Assembly (NCBI GenBank): GCA_032622095.1
Contig: CP136066.1
Span: 9,635,784-9,699,783 of the forward strand
Direction: 5' to 3'
Source of the DNA: Siphonodentalium dalli
Taxonomy: Eukaryota; Mollusca; Scaphopoda; Gadilida; Siphonodentaliidae
DNA: 64,000 nt
Shown here in pieces: positions 11,655-22,545 of this stretch. The notes below the pieces were generated by a model, which saw only the letters and a program-made list of their open reading frames with translations, was not told the DNA's origin and ran no database searches. Each line of letters begins with the position of its first letter. Within the stretch, counting starts at the first letter, position 1. Both the position numbers and the translations under genes were made by a program.

Positions 11655-12280
11655 CATGAAAATAAAATGCAGTGTTTTTCCTCCTATCTGTGGAACGGAT
11701 GGCCTTCGTTACATGTACATGTATATATTATTCCAAATATAGGACATGGGAACGCTGATAGAAAAATTGTATTGTATATACGGGAGTTAAATGTAGCACA
11801 TAATGAACTTTTAAGTTGCCAACATTGTTTAGGCTGTCAATTTATAAACTCCACCCATCCATGTTGTCAGGCTGCATTGATTGGCATTACACAAACAAGC
11901 ATGAAAAGATAATTTAGTGATTCATCTTATTCATGCATATATAAGTTCATTGAACAAGATCCATGTGGCTGTTTTAATTTTCAACTTTTGGTGTGATATT
12001 TGTTGGTGTATCATAACTGCATGGTGCTCCACAACAGTAATCGACTTGATACCGTGGTGGATATCATATACTGCCCGTATATACTGCGATCATTACCAGG
12101 TATCCCCCCCGGAAAACAACTGCGGGACACAACGTACCGGGGGTGGGGTGGTACTTAGGCGTAAAAAATTTACACGTAAATTTTTTCCTTATTCATTTAG
12201 GGGGGGGGGGGGGGTGTCGGAAAAAAATTTGCATGTAATATTTTTCCAAATATGTATTTTCAGACTCACAACTTCAATTT
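11655..12280. other. Unassigned spacer with a G run
   Basis: A run of about 14 G lies near 12,201, flanked by a duplicated aaatttacacgtaaatttttt-like word. No gene is supported. Confidence 0.35.
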
Positions 12281-12284
12281 TCTC

Positions 12285-12614
12285 TCATTTTATAGAATAT
12301 GGATTAACCTTAATATCCAAATCATATATACATGAGTAATACAATCCACATAAAACAATTTTGGATAACCACTGTCTTGGTGTACATGTGATATTGACCC
12401 CATTAACCCTCTTAATAATGCCAACTATGTCAGTGTCTACCAGTCGATTGCAGAATTCTACCCTGCGATCGCTTATCTGGCAAATTTTTACTGCAGAACT
12501 ATCCCATGTATTAAACAATTTCTCCTCCAATGGTATCAGAAAACAGTTATATGCTGGTATCTCACTCATCTCATTTGCATCTTTTTCAAAGTCGAGGTAA
12601 TGACTAGTTGTCAT
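12285..12614 (-). CDS. Hypothetical 109-residue frame
   Basis: A minus-strand ATG frame starts MTTSHYLDFEKDANEMSE and has a balanced amino-acid composition with no low-complexity run, unlike most open frames in this window. I recognise no domain. There is no upstream exon signal that I can defend and no paralogue in the window. It could be a single exon, a decayed transposon fragment or chance. The confidence is accordingly low. Confidence 0.18.
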   Translation of the reverse strand: MTTSHYLDFEKDANEMSEIPAYNCFLIPLEEKLFNTWDSSAVKICQISDRRVEFCNRLVDTDIVGIIKRVNGVNITCTPRQWLSKIVLCGLYYSCIYDLDIKVNPYSIK

Positions 12615-12829
12615 TTTTTAAAGTGCATACATAGCGTTGCGATCACCAATATACATGTTTGTACATGTCATGACATCACGAGGTACAAATCTGCGTTCTA
12701 CTGGTAGACAATGACCATTTTAGTCACAATAATCTAAACTAAGTTAACAAGCACCTTCTCGTGAATTGTATGCTCCGGTGTTTTTTTCGCTTTCCGGTCA
12801 AACCGAGTTGTTGTCCGGCTGCGGTAGAT

Positions 12830-12995
12830 TTGATTTGGGGGGGGGGGGGCGGGCAAATGGTCAGTGGAAAAAACTGCAGTTTTTGCTGTTTGTGGGGGGG
12901 GGGGGGGGGGATACCCAAACCGAAGAAAACAGTTTTTTCCACCCTGTGTCTGCAGTTTTTTTCCGCCCCCCCCTGCCCCCCCCCCATTTTTAAGG
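12830..12995. repeat. Paired G and C homopolymer block
   Basis: Two G runs of about 13 and 18 bases (near 12,837 and 12,892) precede two C runs near 12,965 and 12,975. The phrases ccgaagaaaacagttttttcc and aaaaaactgcagtttttgct are partly mirrored, suggesting a foldback of about 130 bp built around the G/C tracts. The block could form G-quadruplex or hairpin structures. Open frames across it are artefacts. Confidence 0.6.
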
Positions 12996-13436
12996 TCCAT
13001 AATTTTGAGGATAGCAGTATATACATGTATTGGTGACAATGTACAAATATTCATCTGCATGGTAGCTATACATGTAGATTATAAACTCACCACTGGTATT
13101 TTGGCGAACAGACTTCCAGTAATATTTCACCTGTCATTTGTTCATTGCCACGTGTCTAGCTAGACAGGACCGACGCTTAGACTAATCATGGGCGAAATCA
13201 ATCTTCATATGTTGAAGATGAGGGCATGATGCCGCATCCACCATGGCTAATGAATCTGGTATTTCTGTAATTGAAGAAAAAATACATGTACATGTATGCT
13301 GCATATATATGTATGTGATATGGATGCATGTATTTTCATAATTTGCAAACATATTCAAAAACCAAGTGTAAAGTTCATTCTTCCAACAATATTAGCATTT
13401 TCGGCGATTCAGATGTCAGAAGACCATAATTCAATC

Positions 13437-14060
13437 GTAAGTGGAGGAATCGGGCCTGACAAAATCATGGATAGTTTGTTACGATGTCATCGCAGATGAG
13501 AATATTTAATATCGGTGGTTAACCACGTGATTAACTATCCTATGATATTTCTATTTACTTTGTACGATTTTTACGTACACGCAAATTTCACCAAGTGGAG
13601 GTAACCAAGGATACGTCACAATTTTTGCAAATCTGCATTGATATAACTCGTGATCATGTCGTGAGCATGCGCAGTCCAACTATCGGTTATTACCCAAGAT
13701 GGGAATCTGTCCACTTACAATTGAATCGTAGTCATATGAATCATGAATGTTCACTCAGTGAACGTACAGATGAAAGATATAATCTTAAGTGGAGGAACCG
13801 GGATCGACGAGATCGTGGATAGTTTGTTCACACGATTACGATGTCGTACATGATGAAATCACAGTTTTTTTGTAAAGCATGTGATTGACTATCATGCGAT
13901 CCTTCAGGCCACACTTTTTACATACACATGACTGATTAGTGATTACGTCGCAAATGGGGATAACCAAGGATACGCCACAATTTCGCTTTTAAATAAAACA
14001 GTGCATGATATTATTTTTTACCTACTTACAATTGTATCGTGGTAATCTGAACGTTCACTT
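13437..14060. repeat. Two diverged direct copies of a ~345-bp repeat
   Basis: The phrases taagtggagga(a)tcggg, gtggatagtttgtt, gattaactatc-tatgat and ggtaaccaaggatacg recur in the same order starting near 13,437 and again near 13,785. The copies differ by many substitutions, so the duplication is old. No coding function is visible; the short frame at 13,595-13,822 spans the repeat and is probably accidental. Confidence 0.55.
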
Positions 14061-14124
14061 AGTGTTAAATTGGCCATGGCATGACAATATTAAAGAGATT
14101 GTGGGAATTCTATCAGATTGACTA

Positions 14125-14525
14125 TCTATCTATCTACTCGATACTCCATCGCCCTCAATGTGCTGAGGATTATGTGGAGGTCCAGGTGCTACCACGGCCG
14201 AGTAACTTTATAACCCTGTGGTGACTCCAGTAGCGTTCTTTAACGTGCACACACTGAGGCGTGTACACGGGTCAGCCATTAATGTCCGCGTCCGATCGGA
14301 CAGCGTACTGAACCCACGACAACATACCTGGACAAGTGTTGTAATGGGGGGAAGTCGGCATTTTTGCATTCGGATCTTTATTCAGTGATCTCGAATGAGA
14401 CTTTTCAGCCTGACAAACTTGTATCTGACCGAGTTCTGATTTTTGTCAGAATACCCTGACCACGTTACGATCCCCGGTCCGATAGCACGAGAGACCAGTA
14501 CGCTACCTGTCGGCCACCGACTTCC
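14125..14525 (-). mobile_element. SINE-like element with tRNA-type promoter
   Basis: Read on the minus strand, the element starts near 14,525. It has an A-box-like word tagcgtactgg (14,505-14,495), then a B-box-like region ggggatcgtaacg (14,475-14,463) about 20 bp downstream. A body of about 330 bp without coding capacity follows. It ends in a short gata repeat (14,140-14,120), a simple 3' tail like that of the LINE at 32.0-37.3 kb, which ends in (atct)n. The B box is diverged from the consensus. The partner LINE is not proven. Confidence 0.55.
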
Positions 14526-14529
14526 CTTG

Positions 14530-15378
14530 ACATTTGTTAGAATAATGGTATGAAGTATAACTGATCATAACTGACAATTTCCTTATAAGCTACATGTATA
14601 TTTTCAATAAATGGGACCTTTTTATTTTCCAACTATTGTCATATTAATGTCGACCGATAATACACTGCATTTATGGCAGAATTTGATTTTGCAGACGAAA
14701 ATAGCCATTCCCGGATAGTTTTTCTTTTTATGTAGCATAAAATTTAGGCCAATTTATAATTCATTAAAAATCGGTTTTGCAGTTGGGAACGCAGTTGGGA
14801 ATATTGTGTAGGGCTACCTTTATATATGAATCATAAATGCCATATAATCATAGTCCGTCAGAAGTTACTATTTTGACCAAAAAAATGTTCATTTATCAAT
14901 GACGGATTCCATTTTCTGAAATATTACACGGAAACAAAATTAGGCCGATTTACTATCAAATTTCATTTGAATAAAATGGATAATTCGTGCCCTTTTAATT
15001 GTAGTTCGATTAAATATTTTACTAGTAACAGTCTGTTCATAATGAGAAATCACTTCAATTGATTACTAATTAGTTTCACTTACCTAAAATCCGATCAATT
15101 TGTATCCTATGAAAACGTAAGATGGACGTAGTTTTTTATCCACGAAGCCTCGATCTGAGCCGGTAGGTAAAACAATAGGAATGCTTTTGCCCCTGTTGTA
15201 AAGTGGAACGAAATTACACGCTCAAATTTGTAATAATAAAAGTTCAACGAAGCAATAGATTGATAAGGCCACCACCAACAGGAACGTGGAGACAGGGTGA
15301 TTGGGGTGTATATATCCCAAACAGTTCTAATAATTAAAAATTTCATGACTGCCACATTAGTTGTAAACTTCACACCAT
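14530..15378. other. Unassigned AT-rich spacer
   Basis: No gene, RNA or repeat is supported in this stretch. Confidence 0.35.
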
Positions 15379-15745
15379 ATAAGAGCACCCCCACCCCCTG
15401 GAATACGGAATAATACCACTTAACACAGAGGGTGGAATACGAAATACCAGTTAACAGCCATATGGATAAATTCTCTATTGTCGTACGAACGCAGGTCATA
15501 ATGTCCATGTCTAAAATGATATAAATTGATGATCGACGATCTGTATGTCAAACCGTGCATTTATTGTGACAAACATCGCATTTATATTATTCTTATGATC
15601 ATTTTTTTTGGAAGGTTGGAATACGAATACCGGTATTTTTGGAATACCGAATACCTCCTAACAGAGGGGCCGGAATATGTCGTACCTCGTAACAGGGCAT
15701 GGAATACGGCGTACGAAATGGGGGGGGGGGGGCTCTTATACCGGG
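15379..15745 (+). mobile_element. Dispersed repeat (copy 1), partner at 62.78-63.17 kb
   Basis: The unit begins with a C-rich word and ggaatacggaata, has a non-repetitive centre (gatgatcgacgatctgtat, gtgacaaacatcgcattta), and ends with ggaatacggcgtacgaaat and a G run. The copy at 62,780 matches through the whole length in the same orientation, with small indels. Both ends carry several ggaatac(c/g)gaatac words, and the C-rich start and G-rich end are complementary. The pair thus looks like a MITE with terminal arrays rather than a segmental duplication. Confidence 0.75.
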
Positions 15746-15839
15746 TATGACATACATAAAAAACACACTCACCGCGCTGTTGAAGGGGGGGTGTCTGTGC
15801 AACCTTTGTTAATTAATTTAACCCTTTCATAACGGGAGT

Positions 15840-18110
15840 TAGGCTGGTGCAGCATTAAGGACGCTGTTTGTATTAAACATTTATCATGGTCAGTGTATGA
15901 ATTTTAAAACACAGGGCAAGTTAGATTACATCATTTAATTGATATTCTAGTTAAAATAGTCTGTGAAACTACTTTAAAACCACATGTTATGCACCCTGTT
16001 TTGCCAACCAAACTATGAAATATAGATATGTTATTTGTTTTATTATCAGAGAAAAGCATTCTGCAAAGATATGGCCTTATACATGTTATAAACATGCAAA
16101 TAGTGGCTTCATTTGGCCTTTCTACCATCATTTAGAGAGTCAAATCTGAAGAAATTCCCTTAGTTTGATATTTATGATTCCATAATCCCATGAAATGGTA
16201 TTTAAAACCTCAAATGTCAGTATTTCCTATCAGATGGACATATCAACTAATAAATTAAACATTTCCCATGGTCATTACATGCATTTTTAATATACAAGGC
16301 AATGTAGAAAACATCATTTGATGGATATTTTACTTAAAATAGTCAGTGGAAACTACATAAAAGCAATATTGTATGCATCCCTGTATAGCCAAATCAAATT
16401 AAACTATGGATATTGTATTGTTTATTTCATCTGAGACATGTATTCTGTTCAGATATAGCCTTATATATGTTATAAAGATGCCAATAATGGCATAATTTAG
16501 GCTTTTTTTCCATAATTTAGAGGGTCAAAGCTGAATAAATTCCCTTATTTCAAATTTGTAAGATGCCAAGCCAGCTGAAATGGTATATCAAACCTCAAAT
16601 GGCAGTATTTCTTATCAGATGGACATCTCTACCAATAAATTAAACATTTTTCATGGTCATTGCATGCATTTTAATATACAGGACAAGGCAGAAAACATCA
16701 TTTGATGGATATTTTACTTAAAATAGTCTGTGGAAACAACCTAAAAGCCATGTTGTATGCATCCCTGTATAGCCAAAACAAATTAAACTATGGATATTTT
16801 ATTGTTGATTTCATCAGAGACATGTATTCTGTTCAGATATAGCCTTATATATGTTATAAAGATGCCAATAATGGCATAATTTAGGCTTTTTTTCCATAAT
16901 TTAGAGGGTCAAAGCTGAATAAATTCCCTTATTTCAAATTTGTAAGATGCCAAGCCAGCTGAAATGGTGTATCAAACCTCAAATGGCAGTATTTCTTATC
17001 AGATGGACATCTCTACCAATAAATTAAACATTTTTCATGGTCATTGCATGCATTTTAATATACAGGACAAGGCAGAAAACATCATTTGATGGATATTTTA
17101 CTTAAAATAGTCTGTGGAAACAACCTAAAAGCCATGTTGTATGCATCCCTGTATAGCCAAAACAAATTAAACTATGGATATTTTATTGTTGATTTCATCA
17201 GAGACATGTATTCTGTTGAGATATAGCCTTATACATGTCATTAACATGCAAATAGTGGCTTCATTTTGGCTTTCTTCCATTATTTAGAGAGTCAAATCTG
17301 AAGGAATTCCCTTAGTTTGATATTTATGATCCCATAATCCCATGAAATGGTATTTTAAACCTCAATTGTCAGTATTTCTTATCAGATGGACATATCAACT
17401 AATGAATTAAACATTTCCCATGATCATTACAAGCATTTTAATATACAAGGCTATGTAGAAAACATCATTTGATGGATATTTTACTTAAAATGGTCTGTGG
17501 AAACTACATAAAACCAATATTGTATGCATCCCTCTATAGCCAAATGCAATTGAACTATGGATATTTTATTGTGCATTTTATCAGAGACATGTATTCTGTT
17601 GAGATATAGCCTTATACATGTTACTAACATGCAAATAGTGGCTTCATTTGGGCTTTCTTCCATAATTTAGAGGGTCAAAGCTGAATAAATTTCCTTAGGT
17701 TTCAAATTTAAAAGATGCCAAGCCAGCTGAAATGGTGTATCAAACCTAAAATGTCAGTATTTCTTATCAGATTGACATCTCTACCTATAAATTAAGCATT
17801 TATCATGGCCATTGCATGCATTTTAATATATAGGACAAGGCAGAACACATCACTTGATGGATATTTTACTTAAAATACTTTGTGGAAACTACATAAAAGC
17901 CACATTGTATGCTTTCCTATATAGCCAAATGAAATTCAACTATGGATAAATTGGATATTTTATTGTTTGTATCATCAGAGACATGCATTCTGCTAAGATA
18001 TAGTCTTTTGTGTATTATAAACATACAATAGGTGCATGGCCTCATTGGGCTTGCTTTCATAATACAAGAGAGTCAACTCTGAAGAAATACCATCGGTTTG
18101 AAATTGGTAG
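15840..18110. repeat. Tandem array, period about 384 bp, about six copies
   Basis: The phrase actatgga-tattttattg returns at about 16,404, 16,789, 17,173, 17,556 and 17,940, giving spacings of 383-385 bp. A diverged copy starts the array at about 16,012. Each unit also holds gatggatattttacttaaa, atgcatccctgtatagcc, catgtattctgtt, ggtcaaagctgaataaa and cttatcagatggacatct. The two units at 16.4-17.2 kb are nearly identical to each other, while the edge units differ more. That is the usual pattern when unequal exchange homogenises the middle of an array. No long frame is conserved between units. Confidence 0.9.
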
Positions 18111-18389
18111 CATCTTCCATCCTTATATAAGAGGGGTATATACCAGCTTGAAGTACCTGTTTAATTAATAGGTTCAATGCAAGGGGCCACCAGAGAGGTT
18201 TGTCTAGTTCGGGATGGTGTGGCAAACCACCAACTGGAGATTTCAAGGGAGGCCTCCTCAATGGTGACCCACTATATTGTGCAAACAAAATTTTATTAAA
18301 ATTGTATAAAGGTCAGCAATCCCTAAGAGCATTGAGAAATAGATAAAAACACTTACTGACAGATTGCCAATAACAAAATTACAGCTGTT

Positions 18390-18670
18390 GAAACTATTGT
18401 CATGTAAACAAAACTGTTACAGTGATTTGTCAACAAATATATAATTCTAGCTGTATTATTAGTTCAAATATTTAACTATGAATAACATTTTCAGAATATT
18501 TAATCAACAGGTTGGACCTTTTCCAATGTTATGTAAACAAAACTGTTACAGTGAGTGACTTGTCAACAATTATATAATCCTATAGCTGTAGTATTACATG
18601 TAGTTCAAATATTTAAGTATGAATATGAATTTCAGAATATTTAATCAACAGGTTGGACCTTTTTCAATGT
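18390..18670. repeat. Direct duplication, about 130 bp
   Basis: The segment from atgtaaacaaaactgttac to aacaggttggaccttt occurs twice in tandem with minor differences. It has no coding capacity. Confidence 0.85.
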
Positions 18671-18754
18671 TTACCATAACATTTTTATCACAATTTTGCT
18701 ATCGTTGGACTTTTACAGTTATTCCATTACAGCAGTAATTTGTACATAACAATT

Positions 18755-19060
18755 AATTCTTGGTTTAGAAATATTTTCTTTAAGTATTTCTTAACTTAGA
18801 AAAAAAATCTTGAAACAAGAAATATATATTTAATTTTTGAAGCCATTTTCTTAGTAAGGAAATTGTTTCTTGTTTCAAGACTAAAATCTATCTTATTTGA
18901 GAAAGCTATCTCTTGACTGGTGGGAGTTTCTTAAATTTTCTTGATGTAGCAGACTTGGGGGGTATATTTCCCAAAATAAGATTTATTTTCCTGTTTCAGG
19001 AAATAGTTTTTCTTGTTTCAAGATATTTTATCTTATTAAGAAATTATTTTTGGCAGTGTA
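18755..19060. mobile_element. Decayed MITE with repeated tcttgtttcaag words
   Basis: The word tcttgtttcaag and its complement cttgaaacaag appear several times, with ttcttaa and tattaagaaat words arranged roughly symmetrically about 18,900. The ends are not clear. The segment lies just upstream of the THAP-DDE transposase gene and outside its likely inverted ends. Confidence 0.45.
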
Positions 19061-19172
19061 TGAGTCATACGCATACCTGCTCTTGCCAACGTATACAGTT
19101 TTTTAGAGTGGGTTATTTCCCTTGGCTTCTGTACTAGTTCCGGTTTGGCAATATATCGGTTTTTCAATAACA

Positions 19173-21521
19173 ATGGATGCTACCAACACGTTTTTGAGCG
19201 ACAATACAAGCTCTAACAGTAAAACAACGCGATCACCACGGGCATTTAGACGCAAGAATGGCAGTGGTAGCAATTGTGCTGCACCTGGATGTTCTAACTT
19301 GAGCGGAAAAGACAAAATATCGGGCGAAAAGCGCCGTTATTACAGATTCCCAACGAACAAAAGGCAATTCGATTTGTGGATGAAAATGATCAGACGGGAC
19401 GACTGGGATTATCAATCATGGAATAGACTATGCTCCGATCACTTCGTCGGCGGTAAGTAATGAAATAATTTAGATGTTGTAGTCGGTAAAATATACTTGT
19501 ACATGTAGTTTTATGACATGAAATTGGTGAATAAATTTGTGAGACCACTTGCTCGGATAAATCTGATGATAGTGACTGAGTGAGTTGGTAACTGAGTGAG
19601 TGATTATGAACAGTGTACACATATCTTGGCTTTGGACCCAGAGATCCAGTGGACATACAAGTCTTAGAGACCACTATTTACTGTAAATGACCTTGACGGT
19701 GAACATAATATTTAATAGGATACATGCATACATGTATTGATGTAAATGTTGGTTCTTTTAACTTCTTTACAATGTACATGCACTGTCAGACTGGTGTATG
19801 GTAGCAGAGGTAGGTATACAGGGACAGACTAATAGTTGTAGTCCGAGTCTGAGCCCAGTAAAAGATGTAGTTGGGATTTTCAATTTTGTTTATTGTCGTA
19901 ATTGAAAAGTCTTATATTTCAACTTTTATCGACATTTTTTGTTCACTGGCACACTAAAAGTTGTAGTTGGAGTCAGCCGCCGAGTAGCTATTTAGGTGCT
20001 AATTGGATTAAGTCAGTGGTGGGTTACATGACGATCAAATGGCAAGTAGTGGGAATAAAAACAAACAATGACTTTTGTTTATTAAAGAATATATGAATGT
20101 TTAGCAATTTATACTAAAATAATAGATTCAATACTGGTTGTGTACATGTACACTGTACATGTAAGTTGTGACTGTAGCCAATACCAGTTACCTATCAAGA
20201 ATCATGTATTTGAATTTTGTTCTTCATACTTTTTCAGGCATTAAAGGTCATGAACCATCCCACCCAGGTTACGTGCCGATCATTTTCACATTCAAGAAAG
20301 AGCCAACACCAAGGTCTACAAAAAATTCATCGGCGATATTGACAACACCCCCATCTGTTCCTCAATCACGGAAGAGACGGTTGACTTTCAGCACCCCGCC
20401 AGTTGCAGAGAAAAAAAATAAAATGACACCACAGCATGTTGATCATGACTATATATGTACAAAAATGGAAGATTGTTCTTCAATTAAGCAGTATTTGCCA
20501 GAAATACAAACTAAAATTATTGAACTTGAGCAGCAAGTGTTTGATGTAGAACAATTAAAACTGCAGTTATTATCTTTAGATCAGATAAAAAATAGCACAA
20601 AACAAATACAGTTCTGGACGGGATTCACCAACTATGCTACGTTCATCGCCTTATTCGAATACCTGGAACCAAGAGCAAAAAATGTCAAGTATTGGCGAGG
20701 GCCTCAACAGACTGACATGTCAAATATTTCGTATAATTCATCTGTACCCAAATCTGGACCCAATAGGAAATTATCTTTGTTGGATGAATTCTTTCTAACA
20801 ATTGTCAGACTGCGAGTTGGAATCCTTACAGAAGATATAGCAAGGAGGTTTAGTATTTCTGTTGGGACTGTTTCGTCAGTTGTTACCACCTGGGTCACAC
20901 TCATGTACACTGATCTGAAACAACTCTGTGAACTGCCATCTAAAGCTGTTACCAGCGAGAACACATCTGAAGCAATGAGGGCTTATAAAGATGTGCAAGT
21001 GATTCTGGACTGTACAGAATTATTTATTCAAAATCCAAGTAAGCCTGATGCTAAAAAAACAGTTATATTCGCCATACAAACATCACAATACTTATAAGTT
21101 TCTTATCGGAATAAACCCACAGATGGGAATCAGCTACATGAGTCGGATGTACGGAGGTAGAGCCTCTGACAAACATATAACTCTTAATTCGAAGGATCTG
21201 CTTGACAATCTCAAGGATAGCAAAAGGGCTGTTATGGCTGACCGAGGCTTTCTAGTTCACGGCATCATGAATGAGATGGCTGTCAAACTGTACATGCCTT
21301 CTTTCAAAGGGCCGAACCGACCACAATTGTCATCTGATGAAATTGTGATGTCGGAGGAAATATCCAGAGTTCGCATACATATTGAGCGTGCGATCCAGAA
21401 AATAAAAACGTACCATATTCTTGATGGTGAACTTAAACTCTCTATGAAGGATATAGCTGAACAAGTTTTTACTGTTTGTGCTTATCTAGTTAATTTCAAG
21501 AGTCCAATCAAACAGACTTGA
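19173..21521 (+). pseudogene. THAP-domain DDE transposase, frameshifted
   Basis: Exon 1 (19,173-19,452) starts at an ATG in good context. It encodes a C2CH THAP zinc finger: Cys35 and Cys40 in NCAAPGC, Cys87 and His90 in LCSDHF, with RFP and W between. A GTAAGT donor at 19,453 and a tttttcag acceptor ending at 20,238 join it in frame to exon 2, which continues HEPSHPGYVP as THAP domains do. Exon 2 then has a basic linker, a coiled coil (about residues 165-190), a helix-turn-helix (LTEDIARRFSISVGTVS) and a DDE nuclease. The Asp of ILDCTE is near residue 350, the Asp of MADRGF near 428 and the Glu of HIERAIQKIK near 476. The frame shifts by one base at an A7 run near 21,053, just after the first Asp, so the copy is inactive unless that is an assembly error. 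The expected role is binding the transposon ends and catalysing excision and insertion. All three catalytic acids remain. Confidence 0.8.
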
Positions 21522-21801
21522 TTCATGTAAAAGTATGTGGTCTGAGAGATCTATTTTTTTTAGTTTATATCGAAAATATCTCATGAGTTGGCGAGAGAAA
21601 TGAATAATTTCCCGAGGAAATACATATATCTCTTGGCAATGAGTGAGATATAGTACCGGTATCAACACAAAATACATGTATAATAGCATGTTAACATTAT
21701 ATTTGGACAATTAAACAATAGTGATAGCTGGAGCGGCATTTAAAAAAAAATGTTGTTGTTGGAATCTGATTATATGGCGACCATCAAATATATTGAGTAC
21801 C

Positions 21802-22355
21802 TTTAAATGAAATTTCAATTGGACTCAAGCCTGCGAATAGTGTCTTGTCATTTTCAGAATGATGTCATCAGAGGGTGAGTTTATTGACACTATCCGCACA
21901 GCGGACTGGCATTACCAAATTCACACTCTGTGAACCTCATTCTAGACTGCTTGGGTCTCAACTGATGTAGTCGATCATGCCATGAATCTCTACTCTGTCT
22001 AACGCTACGGACGTTCGACAGAGTAGAGATTCATGGCATTATCTACTGCTATAGGAGACCTAGAATCAGATATAAGTTGGTGATTTTCACTCATTAGTCA
22101 CCATGATGATTGATCATGCATTTTTTCTTCTGCAAATTAGGGTATATAGAAACTTCTCAGAAGGGAAAAATCAACTAAACAATGTTAATTTGAGACTATG
22201 GATACTTCCCAGAAGATGAGGCCTAAGCAGAATTAGGTCCCCAGAGAGTGAATTTGGTAATGATAGCCCGCTGTGTGGGATAGCAGCACTAAATTCACTC
22301 TCTGGTGACGTCAATCTGCAATTGACAGACACACTATTTGCAGGCTTCATTTAAA
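21802..22355. mobile_element. Foldback MITE, about 550 bp, family B
   Basis: The left arm reads tttaaatgaa, gcctgcgaatagtgtct, gatgtcatcagagggtgag, cagcggactggcattacc. The right arm is its reverse complement, ending aggcttcatttaaa. Two inner hairpins are visible: 21,979-21,999 pairs perfectly with 22,017-22,037 (21 bp), and 22,241-22,255 pairs with 22,291-22,305. Pieces of the same family recur at 63,218-63,300 and about 63,800. It is non-coding and lies between the two transposon genes. It could be a later insertion or an internal part of the transposon. Confidence 0.75.
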
Positions 22356-22359
22356 TATA

Positions 22360-22545
22360 CAGTAATTCCCAAAGTAATTGACCACTTACCCACAGCAGAA
22401 TTATGGGTAATTTTTCAGGATTTAGTCGGAAATATGGCTTGTTGCCATTCATCGGAAAGCTCTCTCGATATATTTCCGACTAAATCCTGAAAAATTACCC
22501 ATAATTCTGCTGTGGTTAAGTGGTCAATTACTTAGGGCATTACTG
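22360..22545. mobile_element. Palindromic MITE, family A (copy 3), TA-flanked
   Basis: The element runs from cagtaattcccaaag to ctttgggcattactg-like sequence as an almost complete palindrome and is flanked by TA on both sides, as a 2-bp target duplication would be. The centre again carries gaaatatggcttgttgcc and ggaaagctctc. It matches the elements at 7,844 and 11,076, and is the best-preserved copy at the ends. Confidence 0.85.

Noticed and set aside
11444-11912. Histidine/cysteine-rich frames in three phases
   Set aside because: They are translations of the 28-bp minisatellite.
12734-13163. Proline- or glycine-rich frames on both strands
   Set aside because: They run through G and C homopolymers and have no independent support.
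14460-14525. A functional tRNA gene
   Set aside because: The A box is good but the B box is diverged, no cloverleaf can be drawn, and a long tail with a simple repeat follows, which fits a SINE.
15107-15508. 133-residue minus-strand frame
   Set aside because: It overlaps the start of the dispersed repeat that recurs at 62.8 kb, where the frame is not kept.
18073-18288. 71-residue minus-strand frame rich in proline
   Set aside because: It spans the edge of the 384-bp array and unrelated sequence, with no recognisable domain.
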